From Tubulanus polymorphus (lineage: Eukaryota > Nemertea > Palaeonemertea > Tubulaniformes > Tubulanidae), in NCBI RefSeq assembly GCF_964204645.1, contig NC_134025.1:24706001-24770000 (forward strand): 64,000 nucleotides of DNA, read 5' to 3'. Below are positions 37,405 through 48,927 of the stretch, piece after piece (within the stretch, counting starts at the first letter, position 1; each line of letters starts with the position of its first letter). The notes below the pieces were generated by a model, which ran no database searches, was not told the origin of the DNA, and worked only from the letters and a program-made list of their open reading frames with translations. A program made the position numbers and the translations under genes.

Positions 37405-39395
37405 TAATGGCGTAGAAACGACTGTGGAACAAACGCTAAATTACTTCCGATACCTATGCACTATGGCATTAGTGAAAATCAAATACGATTCAATTCATTA
37501 CATGTTGAAAAAAACAAACATTCATTGAAATAAATACATGTAGTGTTATTATTCATTTCCCTATGAGAATAAACTCGGGAGGTGTTCAGTATTATTAGTT
37601 TAGTTTATTGTTGTAACTATTATGTTCATATGTATGATTATTATTATCCGTATAACTCTTATTATCAATTATCTCCACTAACATTATATATATGTAAAAG
37701 TATGTAAAAGTATAAGTATCATCATTAACATCATAATTTTTTTTCTATTTTAGTCATTTTTATTATCATTATATTGAAGTATATGTATTATAGTTAGTGT
37801 ATTATCATTATTACATGTACTATCATTTATATCTTTTATTGCTGCACCATTGATCATTTGACTGGTATCAAAATCGACAAAAATAAATATATATACATGT
37901 ATATTCAATATTGAATTGCACACTTGTAAATGTTTTCTCGCGATAAATTTCTTCTAAACATTACCTGTATTGCGACAAGTAAGTGAAGATATTGAGTGTC
38001 GAAGATAGTGGTACAGTGGTACAATCATCAGATCCTCTCTTATCCGAAATAAAAACGATTAATGGTAATTTTCGTCTTATTGTATTATTTATTGTAGACA
38101 ATGAGTCTATAGACAACATTAAAACATGTAGCAAGCACACTTTGTTTGGCTAAGTTATCATTAAGGCAAATTGTACGGAGCGTTACAAAGATGAAACTAA
38201 AATTCTTAAAGCAATAAAATAAATCTATCACTTCATCGAATACATTTGTTTATCTCAAACATTTCATACACTATGCTAGCGATGAACATATTCAAGGCAC
38301 CAGATATGGAATCCGTTAGAAACCCTTTATTAGAATGTTCCTATAAAAGTCGGGAAACTACGTTAGTAGTAACACATGTACTTGCGTATGCAAGTTTTAT
38401 AAAGTAATAAATACCCAGCGTAAGAGTAAGCAGAAAAAAGCTACATTACTACATAATAAAAGCACCAGTGGCAGACAGATTTTTACTAGTTTGTCTTCAC
38501 CTCTTTCAAATATAATCTGGTTTTGACAATTTTCGATGGTTTTAATTAATGCCGGAAAACGAACTTAACAAAAAACAACAGAAAAAAATAACCTAGACCT
38601 AAAGACTTAAAGTGATATGTTTCCGTTTTATGATAAAATCTAAATGCAAATTGACGAAACATAACGACTAGGAGTAGGCCTACAAATGCAAAATTGGTTT
38701 TCTTGACTAGGTACTTGCAGTAGCATCGGCAACATTCTAAATTTGTCTATTTATCCAATGATTTTTCTAACGGAATTATCATCTCTCATATAAGATTAAA
38801 TACCTAATCGATAAAACCGGTCTGATTCAAGATCGTTGCCATTTTTTACACGTACTACCAGTACTTAATCAATACAAAACGAATCAAATATTATGAGGTT
38901 AAAAATGTAAACAGTTTTGTCTAAGAGTCATCTCACCTTACACAAGCCAATTTACCAACACGTCACTACAGAAGTAAAATTCAATACCGATCAATCAACC
39001 ACAAATTAGTAACGAATAAATGTACATTCACTGTAGAATAGATTAATACTCTATACGTGTATATACGTCATGAAGAAGGCATTAAAGGTGGAAAAACAAT
39101 GACATATGTATATCTCATTATTTTGTATACGTGATCTAATGCAAGGCATTTAATAAATTGATTAATGGAAGCATTAGATTATTTGAGAACAGAATTCTAA
39201 TCGTATTCAAGAACAGATTATTCATAATGCATCTTATACGATGAAGTCAATACGAAACTTTGTATGTTAGACACAATAATTGTTTTCATTGTTCATACCA
39301 AGTCAAATACAGTAGTAATTGGAAAGATGGAAATTATGGAAGATATCTTGATTTCTGCCTCTGTTTAGATGAGATTGTCTGTCTGTCCTCTCCAG
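37405..39395. other. Convergent 3' regions of two genes
   Basis: The upstream vWA-protease gene has an AATAAA at 37529-37534, 125 bases after its stop, a good polyadenylation candidate. The rest is very AT-rich with ATTATT/TATCATT low-complexity tracts (37600-37880). It probably includes the 3' UTR of the minus-strand DUF4706 gene; complementary poly(A) signals (TTTATT on the plus strand) are frequent, for example near 38087. No further gene is visible. Confidence 0.5.
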
Positions 39396-42383
39396 TTACC
39401 AGTTATCCAAGAAATCGAATCCCGACTTGATGGTGTCTGATTTGATGTTTGCTCTCTGAAAATCAAAGCAAATAGAGCAACAATCACTTTCAATGATCTA
39501 TAAATGTGAGAAATGACAAGCATTTGCATGACAATAGGATACACAATATACAGTAAAATGAATCAGTCAGAATACCAGTACTGACAATCAGTTCAGAAAA
39601 GGTTGAAAAGTTCATGTAATAAATGAATATTTACTCGCGCAACATATGATAAAGACAACCATGAACCTTTTGTCGCATTTTCTGAGTGATTGTGAGAATT
39701 CTTACATGAACGAGCATTTATTCTATCAATATCTTGAGACAATACTTCAAACAAATTCTGCCAAAAAATTGTATGTATAATACGAGACTTACCGCATTTT
39801 TCTTGCGTAGGAAATCATCTTCGATATCTAGGGAATCATCGGAAGTAAGATGAACACTTTCTTCTCCTTGGTTGTTGTACCTCTTTGTTGTTACCTTGCG
39901 GTTGTCTTTATTATGCGGCTTCAGAGCTGGCGACTTATGCAACAATGCTGTTGTGGATGAATCACTTTCAACACTGGCTCGACGATCTTTCCTCATTGGA
40001 ACTGGACAGTAGACGTCATCATCACGATTACCATTCGCCCTTCCGCAGTAATTCTCGTAAATAGAATCACCACCAACTTCCAATACGTCGTAAAGAGGCT
40101 CGCTGTCGATCATGGAGGCACGATCATTACCCGGGGCATTCATGTATGGGTTTCCAACATCCATAGCATTCATATACGGACCACTGCCCTCATTCATATA
40201 AGGATTCCCACTGTCGTACAAAACATATGTGGGATCAGGGATATCTTCGATGGGATTTGAAGCTCGTTCATATAACATGTACGTTGGTTCTGTGCTCACC
40301 GCATCTGGTTCATTGCCTCTAGCATCATACAGCGCGTAAGCCGGTTCTGCAGAATAATCTTGTTCATGAAGTGCATACGGTGGTTCTTCCGTATTGTTTG
40401 CATACGCTGGCTCTTTTTCTTTGAGTACATTGTATGCTGGTTCATTTTTCGATGACATTTTTTGCAGAATGCTCGAAACAGAAACAGGCCGGGAATCTTT
40501 ATTGGTTTTTGTCTCACTGACTAGTTCGTTGTACTGTGGTTCGGTCTTACTTTTTCGCACAGCTGCAGTAGGTCGTGCCGCGATCTTCTCATCCAGAACT
40601 TTATAAGGAGTATTTTCTCTCATAGCGTGTGTCAAATGTGTTGTAAATTTTTCGATTTTTTCATCAAGAACATTATAGGGGGGCTCAACTCTGGATTGAT
40701 TTCTAATTGGCTCTGCAGGTTTTCCTTCCAAAACATTATAAGGTGGATCTGGTTGTTTGCTCAGGCTTTTTGTGTTTTCTAATACATTGTAGGGTGGCTC
40801 CTTTCCAGGTCGATGTAATGATTGAGTCTTTTTTGAAGAAAACCTTTCTTCTTCAAGAACATTGTACGGAGGCTCTGGTTTCTTCCGGCGGAGGGACTGA
40901 GTAACATTCGAAGGAGGCACTTCCTCCAACTCATTATAAGCAGGTTCCGGTCTTTGGGATTGACTTACAGTTGTTGAGCTTTGCTCATCTAATTCATTAT
41001 AAGCAGGCTCAGTTTTATTCAAGTTGATTTTCCGGGGAGCAGCAACTGGGGCACACATGTTTACTTCTTCATCAAGTTCATTGTAAGGAGGATCAGTATT
41101 GCCATCATCGAGCTCATTATAACGTGGTTCAGCACTATAGTTATCATCATGTTCATCATATGGAGGCTCAACATTCTCTTCTAATTCATTATAAGGCGGA
41201 TCAGCATTTTCGTTTTTATATCTCGGTTCTTCTGCTTGAGCTTTTTCCACTTCTTCTTCCTTTTCTAGAGGATAATTGGCTTCGTCAAGATACTGAGGTT
41301 CATCTTCATATTTTGGTTCAAGGAGAGATGGTGGTGGAATCTTTGCATACATGTGTTCAGCATTTGGATCCTCAATATCAGGAAGTTTCAAACTATCAGC
41401 ATCTGATTCACCCAAAGCGATGCTCATTTTGAAGTTTGCGAATAACTGTTCGGCTTCTTCAGTGATTGACTTAGCACGACTGAGCACTTTTGATTTTCGA
41501 GATCTTTTACGAGAGCCGTAGTCCGACTCTTTCGAGTTTTCATCAGCGTCTATGAGAGCTGCGCTATCATCCAGGTCTTCCAATGGCAACGAAAAATCAT
41601 AGTCATCTCCACGATCGAGAGCGAGGAAAGGTGAATCCCAGATACTTTTTTCCGGTTTCCAAGGAAAGTCAATTGTTTTATTGCCATCATTCGATGAATC
41701 TGAATGGCGCTTTGGTTTCTTCGGTCGTTCAATCGTCCTTATTCTTTGGTTTGTTTCTTCTTCACTTTCGAAAAGTGGCATATCTAGTTGACTCTGCAAC
41801 AACGAGAACATACTCAATCAAAATTTTGAATTCATAGCTAACTAACAGAAAACCACAAGTTTCATAAAGAAAGTCCAAATCGACTCATAAATATAACGAA
41901 AAATTTCTTTAAGCGCACCTTTGTTTCCCAACAAAACGGTCCAGAGTGTTCATCCGTCCATGTCCAGCCCTGTTGAAATGAAAGATATGTTGAGCATGAA
42001 TTCCTATATAGAACTATCGTATCAAAGTCATTATCTACAAAAATCAGTTTGAATCACTTTACCCGTTTAGCTTAAAAGGCTAATATTAGTTAGTCTATGC
42101 ATACCCCGTCGTTTTCGAAATCTACGATAATCTTTTCACCACTTCCGAGTTTGAGTTTCGGGAAAGGGTTTGTCATTTCTGGTTCGGGTATATCCGCGTA
42201 TTGTTGAGCAACTAGTGGATCAATGAGATAGCTATCGATAACATCATCTCTTTCTTGTGGGGTCATCTCTTTCCAGTCATCACCGTACATGCGTTCGATT
42301 ATTTCTTGCTCATCCATAATTCTTTTAGCTATTGGATTAATTGATGAGAAATACTCATGAGCTAGATTCTCCACCAAAGCCAT
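39396..42383 (-). CDS. C1orf198-family (DUF4706) protein with tyrosine-motif expansion
   Basis: Four minus-strand exons: 42105-42383, 41919-41969, 39793-41793, 39396-39455, all phase 0 with GT-AG borders, encoding 796 residues. Exon 1 carries the DUF4706 start (EYFSSINPIAKRIM, then ERMYGDDW). The 51-base exon 2 gives WTDEHSGPFCWETK, matching the family's DEHSAPFSWETK block. The last exon ends SGFDFLDNW, the same C-terminus as vertebrate C1orf198. Between these, exon 3 adds an acidic region with about 29 tyrosines in short motifs such as EPPYNVLEE and DPPYNELDE, then PYMN and YENY forms. Vertebrate homologues are near 330 residues and, as far as I recall, lack this array. The motifs look like SH2-ligand sites, suggesting a cytoplasmic scaffold. 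That role is inference; the family is uncharacterised. Confidence 0.9.
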
Positions 42384-43360
42384 CTTCGTTTGTCGAAAGG
42401 CGGTGATTCCAAGCTGTCAAAAATTATTTTTGTTTTCACTTCAGGTATATTTACTTCCGCATTCACTGAGTCACGCCGGAAGATGGCGTTTCAGCATGTG
42501 CTTCCTAAACCACGGATATATCAAGGAATGCTCCGACAAAACGGGTTAAAGGAATGCTCCGACACAACGGGTTGTAACACCGCGATTCAGATTATTCCAC
42601 CGCATCTTGTCCGTCTATGTGTGAGCTTCCAACTAATCCGACCCATCCACCCGTGGCGTAGCGTTACAATCAACCCTCGAAACATCCGATGCCCCGTCAT
42701 GGCCGTAGGGACTGAGTCGTGGGCAGTCTCTCAGTCCATCTACTCAGTCTGCTCGCGGGCAGATCATGATGCATTACTAGCCGGCCCAGTTATCAAGGAA
42801 GTATCATAAAATGAAAGTTGCACTCTATTTCACTATAAAACTTCCTTGACAACTGGGCACTTGTTACCATAAGCCACCCGGTCACCAAACACCAAAAACA
42901 TGTCTCCGCGGGGCGCGGACTAATAAACCCATGACTAATTATGGATTAGTCTGGACTATGAATTGTAATAGTAGTCTGCCTTACCACGACGTTCCACCCG
43001 ACTGATATGCATTCAAATTCACTGAGATTAACTAAACCTTTGAATACCCACCGCGTGACCAGTGAATCGTTTAAGATAGTAAACATTTCTTAGTATTCCC
43101 GATTATAAAGATTAGAGAAGCCGTGTTCACCGGGTGTATAAATCAACGAGACGAGTTGTACTGTATAGGTTAACTATATGCAATTTGACGCACGAACTCT
43201 CGCTACTAATGTATAGTAGCTTCAAATGAGCCGATTGTGTAATGATGACAAATCCGCCCGGTGACACGAATTCAACAATTACAACAAAAAAAAATATGGG
43301 GCATGTTTGTTTTTGACCCGTTTCTACGCAGCCTGGGCGTTGTAACTGACATATTTCATC
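42384..43360. other. Divergent intergenic region, 5' part
   Basis: This is the upstream region of the minus-strand DUF4706 gene. It contains an imperfect 25-26-bp tandem pair around AAGGAATGCTCCGACAAAAC (42523-42573) and a hairpin at 42784-42858 with 19-base arms (GCCCAGTTATCAAGGAAGT and its near complement). The 139-codon frame at 42390-42809 runs across both and shows no domain, so I do not call it a gene. Confidence 0.5.
42784..42858. repeat. Short inverted repeat, possible MITE remnant
   Basis: Arms GCCCAGTTATCAAGGAAGT and ACTTCCTTGACAACTGGGC are reverse complements with one mismatch, enclosing a 37-base AT-rich loop. The CAGTT-CTGGGC ends recall the MITE-like element at 34794-34946 but the interior differs. 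Confidence 0.7.
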
Positions 43361-43476
43361 CACAGGGGCTTGTCACAATTTGATAATGAATGCATGATAC
43401 CAGTATCCAAAAATCTTTTTTTATATAGGGATACTGGTATCATCCATTCATTATCAAATTGTGACAAGCCCCTGTG
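43361..43476. repeat. Long hairpin, 48-bp arms
   Basis: Bases 43361-43408 and 43429-43476 are reverse complements with a single mismatch (a G/C difference in TGAATGCATG), separated by a 20-base T-rich loop. The near-perfect symmetry implies a recent foldback insertion or an active palindrome. It lies between the divergent DUF4706 gene and the first ShKT/VWD gene and has no coding content. Confidence 0.85.
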
Positions 43477-44014
43477 ATTTCATCCCGCGTGAACGCCGCT
43501 TTATGTCCTGTCGTCAATTTTCGTTCGTGATCGTTGTGAAATTGTCTGTTGTGAATGCTGTATAGAAAAAAAATCAACTGATCAAAATGAACACCAAAAC
43601 CCTTACTGTTTGTTATCACTTGTATTTTGTATTGTTCGCATTCATTTTTCATTTGGTTGTTACATTTTTACATTATTGATATTGTGAAAAAGTGTAACAA
43701 GAAAATTTAGGCTACACGGAGAGATAACAAGGATCTATCCGAGCCGTGCTACCCCAAAAAACAAAATCAAACCAATCACTCTTACACATGCACACTAGAT
43801 GCAACATGCTGTAAACTAGTGTGCAACGATTAAAGGTGAAAACTCTAAGAAATTGACACGAAAAAAAAACACTCATTTGTGCACTAAGAAATTGATTTGT
43901 TTGATTAGGATTTTTAGTTGACATTTAGTTGTAACGAAGTGACCGTCGCCAAGTGACCTATTGACCAATTAAAGCCCGTGTCACTACCAATCCGAGTAAA
44001 CGAAATCCCATAAG

Positions 44015-44091
44015 AGGGCTTCTGATTGGATATAAGTTGCTAGAAAATTATATTTATAGGGAGATTTTCCCATTTGCTGAATTGAGACAAC
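44015..44091 (+). promoter_or_regulatory. Core promoter of gene A
   Basis: A GGGCTTCTGATTGGATA block, containing an inverted CCAAT box (ATTGG), is followed by a TATA-like TATTTATA at 44051-44058, about 35 bases before the start codon. The same GCT-CTTGATTGGAT block and a TATTTAAA element precede the paralogous gene B, so the arrangement is conserved between the copies. Confidence 0.55.
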
Positions 44092-47000
44092 ATGGGTTCA
44101 ATAAGTATAGCAACAATATTGTTGATCTGCTGTGTCGGATTGAGTGCTGGTAAGTTTAGTTAATGATTTACTAATTATGTATTGTTTTGAAAAGACTTGT
44201 ATGAATATATCTATAACACTTTCATGTCAATTTAGGATTTTGGGGGAGAAAAAGACCTCGTTATCCACCGGGTAAGTAATTATGTTTGTTCATAGTTTAC
44301 ATTGGTCCGACCATCGACATCGCACGACTGACTTCATCTAATTTCAGCTCCATCGATTGCGGGTTATCAAAGACGAAATGGTGACTGCTATGGTCATGAT
44401 ATCGGTCGTGTAACTAGGATTAAGGATTTGAATACATGTAAATCAACATGCGACAATAATCCGAATTGTAAAGGTTTTGTCTCCACGAAATCGACACCGT
44501 ATCAATGTTGGTACAAAAATGTAAATTGTAAAACATTGAGACGTTCCTCGAACCGGCTAACGTATGATAAGACGCGTAAGTCCCTTCGTGTGTGCTTTTC
44601 TCAATGCTATGTATTCTCAATTTACAAATACGTTTCCGCAGGATAACTTGTGATATTCTTTTGTTGAATATATTCTGAATAGTTTCACCAGAATGTGGTA
44701 GTGCTCCTAGTTGTCCAGAAAATTCTTACTGCGATCATTCGTTGCAAGAATGTGTATGTAAACGTGGTTTTGCTATGAGTTCAGATGGTGAATCCTGTGA
44801 GCGTGAGTATCATATATAGTCTACATCCTTTTTTCTTGCCAATATGTACAAGTTATACTTATCAGCTGTATTCATTCATTAATTTAGCTGCATGTTCCTG
44901 TCGAGGTTCTGGCGATCCTCACTACAAAACATACGATGGCATAAAGATTGACTTCTACGGCATTTGTAAGTATACATTGACCAAATCGATTGACGACTCC
45001 GGTCCGTGTGCATTCAATGTGGAAGTAAAAAATGAAAGACGTGGTTGGAACAAACGTGTATCGTATACAAGACTGGTCGATGTAAAATTCGCTGGGAAAA
45101 GATTCAGACTCCATCAGCGTAGCAATTTATTTGTAAGTCGCATACAATTGAATACTTTCAAACTTTTCGAATCCCTTGATTTATCAGAATATCCACCTCA
45201 TTATATTCACTAGGTTGATAAATCCACTACGGCTACCGCATTGCCATATACATACAAAGACGCCTCAATTATTAGAGAAGGTCGAAAGATTGTTTTCTTG
45301 GCAGAGAAATGTGGTATACGAGTATCTTTCGACGGAAGAAGTTCGGTTGAAGTAGAAGTACCCCGAAAATATTCAAACAAAATGAATGGTATGCAAATTA
45401 TATCAGATTCTATAAAATGTTCCATTTTCTAAATATCTATGGCACGAATCGATCGCCAGGAGATCGCACTGCTGCATCATTTAAGTACAATTTAATATTA
45501 ATCCCTACTGCCATGAACCGTTACGTGAAGTCAAGATTATGACAAAATATTCCAACTCGGATTCAAAGCGATATATATCCATCTGATTTCTTGTTTGAAA
45601 ATATTTTCCAGGTTTATGCGGAAACTGCAATGGAAATAGAAACGATGATTTGACTACTTTAGAAGGAGACAATGTTGCTGGAAAACGAAATGCGCAAAGT
45701 CTTGTTGGTGTTAGTTAATCTGTTCCCGATGATTCGGACATGCCATCACCTAAGTATTAGAATTTGCAATCACAACCGTACGTATATCTGATCGTTTTAT
45801 TACTAATTGATAATATTTTCGTAATTTTTAGTTGTAAAGCCGTCCCACCTATCGATGTGGAAATCAAATGTGATGCTGACAGGCTTCGCGACATAGATTC
45901 GCCGCACGTTTGCGGTTATTTTAAGCACGGACCGTTCGCCGAGTGTATCAGATCTGGAAAGGTAAACACGCATTGATTATTATTTCTCTGAACACTTCAC
46001 AAACATAATCGACGGATTTCGATTCAGTTTTATTTTTCATTTCGTATACTCTTTAACTCTGGACAGGTTGATTCGAAATCTATGTATGAAAGCTGTAGAA
46101 CTGATGTTTGCGCTTATTCTAAGGACCAGGAAAGAAAAATGGCCTGTGGTATGTTGGCTGAATTCGCCGATCAATGTATAAAGCATGGATTTTACCCGAA
46201 CTGGAGAAAGGATGATTTCTGCCGTAAGTCCCGAGCAAACCAGCCGACGCAAGCTACTACAAACAAGCGCTTTAAATTCATTATAGTATTTGTTTATCTC
46301 AAACAGCTCTTTGGTGTCCAGCAAATTCCGAATATAATCACAAGATGAAAGCTTGCCAAAATAACTGTAAAGATAAAAATGCAGAAAGTAATTGTCAAGC
46401 ACCAGATATCGAAGGTTGTGTCTGCAAACGAGGATTCATTTTGGCAGGTCCATCTGGAGACCGTTGCATTCGAGAATCAGATTGTGGAGGTAGTTTTTAA
46501 GTTTTCGCTCAGTTTTCAGAAATAATTATGGAAATAAGCTAGCAACGTTTTCATTAATATATGGATTTAAATGGCTTTATATTTTGTAGAACCCGCTCCG
46601 CCCGCCCCTACACAAACAGTCCTAACTTTGCCATCGTCAGATAATTGCGTTGACACTTTACCAGGTGATTTTTGTAAAACCTTGAAAACGAAAGGCAAAT
46701 GTAAGGAAAGACATACCTTAAGTTTGTGTGGAAAAACCTGCCGAGAAGATTGCCAGGAAAAGAATGACTGCAAGAATAAAATCGCGCACAAATTCTGCAC
46801 GTTTTTGGAGAAGATCGGGCAGTGTGATGATATAAAGATAAAAACACATTGCCCGCAGAATTGTGATCCCAGTTGTAGAAAGAAGAATCCAGACAACAAA
46901 GAAACGAGTAGCGCATTACCGTGCAAAGATAATCTGCCCCGTGATGCATGTGCTGGAATGAAACAACTTTGTGAAAATTCTGTCGTCTCCGCCATGTGCC

Positions 47001-47633
47001 ACAAGACCTGTCAACCGCACTGTGTCTGCGACAACGCTTTGCCAGAGAATGTATGCAAGAAGCTGCATAAGATGGGCGCGTGTGCTCACACCATCGCGTC
47101 AGCGTCTTGTCGGAGATCATGTGACCCGGCTTGTAAAAAGCCAAATACCACTCCACCAGACGTGCCGCTCAATATCAAAACGTGCGAAGACAACCTGCCA
47201 TTTGGTATGTGCGCCAACATGGAAAAAGACAAATTATGCGAAAACGTAATCGTCAATAGACTTTGCCAGAAATCGTGCAAACCCGAATGCAAAACATCAC
47301 GTAAGCTCGTTTTACTTTTTGTAGATCACATTTTGTAATTAGATTTAATCGTTCCTTGGAAATAATTGTTTATTTCAATGTTCTCGTTGCAGTAGTTTCA
47401 AAGCCATCCCCACATGACTATTGTAAGAATGTGTTGTCTGAACCAGTTTGTATGATGCTTGGAAACGACTGCCACAGACCTTGTATTCGTGCTTTGTGTG
47501 GCACAACATGCGGATTATGCAATGGTTAGAATATTGTAGATTTAGAGCTCCACGAAAGTATCTAATCTTAAACCTTATTATCCACTTGGTCACCATAATA
47601 TGCTATTTCTTTGCAGGATGTGATAGTGAATGA
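44092..47633 (+). pseudogene. Secreted PAN-VWD-C8-TIL-ShKT protein (gene A), premature stop
   Basis: Thirteen exons: 44092-44149, 44236-44271, 44348-44575, 44683-44802, 44888-45132, 45214-45388, 45612-45753, 45832-45961, 46067-46223, 46307-46489, 46590-47300, 47393-47524, 47617-47633. All phases agree over 777 codons. They encode a signal peptide (ILLICCVGLSAG), a PAN/apple-like domain (CKSTCDNNPNCKGF), an EGF/TIL-like module, a VWD domain (GSGDPHYKTYDG), C8, TIL, then five ShKT-like six-cysteine modules in exon 11 and one more in exon 12. Exon 7 carries TAA at 45716-45718 where paralogue B has a Tyr codon. Translation would stop after 322 residues, at the end of VWD. Every other exon and splice site looks intact, so the break is young, polymorphic or a sequencing error. 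A role in mucus, coat or adhesive matrix is plausible from domain content only. Confidence 0.88.
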
Positions 47634-48843
47634 AATTTAGGAAAATTCGCAGGAAAAAACTTCAAATGATTATTCTAACTCGATCATCCAACCGCCACTT
47701 TGCCACCAGTTCCATATTTGTGGATTAATTACGACACTTTCGGTCTAAGAAAGTAGGAAATCAGTTTATTTCAATGATCTTAATCGACAAACTCGGAACT
47801 GGAACAAATAAGTCGTGTGTGTACGATCTCCTTTGAAATTATATGTAGTATAAAATGTGGTTATGTACCCGTGTCAAAGGCCGACTTGAAATATATAATA
47901 TTGTGTTGTCATCACTAATGAAACTATTACGTTGGTCTGCAAAACGGGTGTCTTTAAATTTTGAGATGATAGAAAATATGTCAATCCAACCGGTGATCTT
48001 TGCTCACTATTGTGCAATAATGTAATAACAAAAAAAAACACAATCACTCTTTAAAACAATTGATCTTTTCTACTACATGTATACTCAAAACAGTCCAATT
48101 ATATATTAACATTTATTAACCGGTTTTGAATTATTGTTATGATTAATAGGAAGTTAAGTAGTGTTCTAGATTATTGAATGAAATAAAATCATGCTTGAAG
48201 TATGGAATGTAGCTCTGGTCACTTTATTTATTGATGGAACTCGTCCGTTCTTTCCACCTCGGACAAGTAGATTTGCAGCTTAATTCAAAGATGGACCCAT
48301 ACCGATGGCTCTATCTCGAGGCATGGATACTCTAACATAGAGTAACATTAATTAAAAACAGTCAAAACCAACATTTGTCGATAATCGATCTACCATTTTG
48401 AAAGTTATTTGATCGAAGAAATTTCAACCACATAGTGAAGATATCGGCGAAGTTTTTAAGATATCAATGGAATAGTAACTTGAATGACATGTTAATGACT
48501 TCATGAATGTCAATATTTGAAATAATAAGGAATAAATACGAAGATTTTCTACTATTGCATTGAAGGATTATTTTAAACCGATCTTCTCGCCGAGAAAATC
48601 AATGGTGGTTTAGATTATTTATTGGTAGTTCATAGGACCCAGATGATCTGCTTTAAGCTATTGTTGCCAACTTGTCAACGGTGCAACACCATATAATGCT
48701 ATTATTTCTGAAGTGCTTTTGGTTGAGACTTTGGCCAACATTCAAAGGCTTATATATGGCTGCACCAAGTGAGATGCATTATCCTGGCCGACCAATAAAA
48801 TCATGTGTTACTTACAAAATGCATTGGACGCACCAGTGAAAGA
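47634..48843. other. Gene A 3' UTR and spacer
   Basis: This AT-rich spacer lies between the two paralogues. A canonical AATAAA at 48182-48187, about 550 bases after the gene A stop, is the most likely polyadenylation signal. No other feature is visible before the promoter block of gene B. Confidence 0.45.
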
Positions 48844-48927
48844 AGGCTCTTGATTGGATTTTTGCTGATATTTAAAGAGAATTTGCGAGAATTTCGCACT
48901 TAACGAAGCAAGTGGGAATGCATTAAC
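48844..48927 (+). promoter_or_regulatory. Core promoter of gene B
   Basis: AGGCTCTTGATTGGATT (inverted CCAAT box) is followed by ATATTTAAAG at 48868-48877, about 50 bases before the ATG at 48928. The block matches that of gene A at 44015-44058, supporting co-expression of the two genes. Confidence 0.5.

Noticed and set aside
39718-39792. C-terminal tail QFFGRICLKYCLKILIE of the long minus-strand frame
   Set aside because: A GTAAGT donor at 39792-39787 and the downstream exon encoding the conserved FDFLDNW end show that this tail is intron sequence.
42390-42809. 139-codon open frame upstream of the DUF4706 gene
   Set aside because: It crosses a short tandem duplication and reaches the hairpin, has no recognisable domain, and overlaps the probable promoter of the minus-strand gene.
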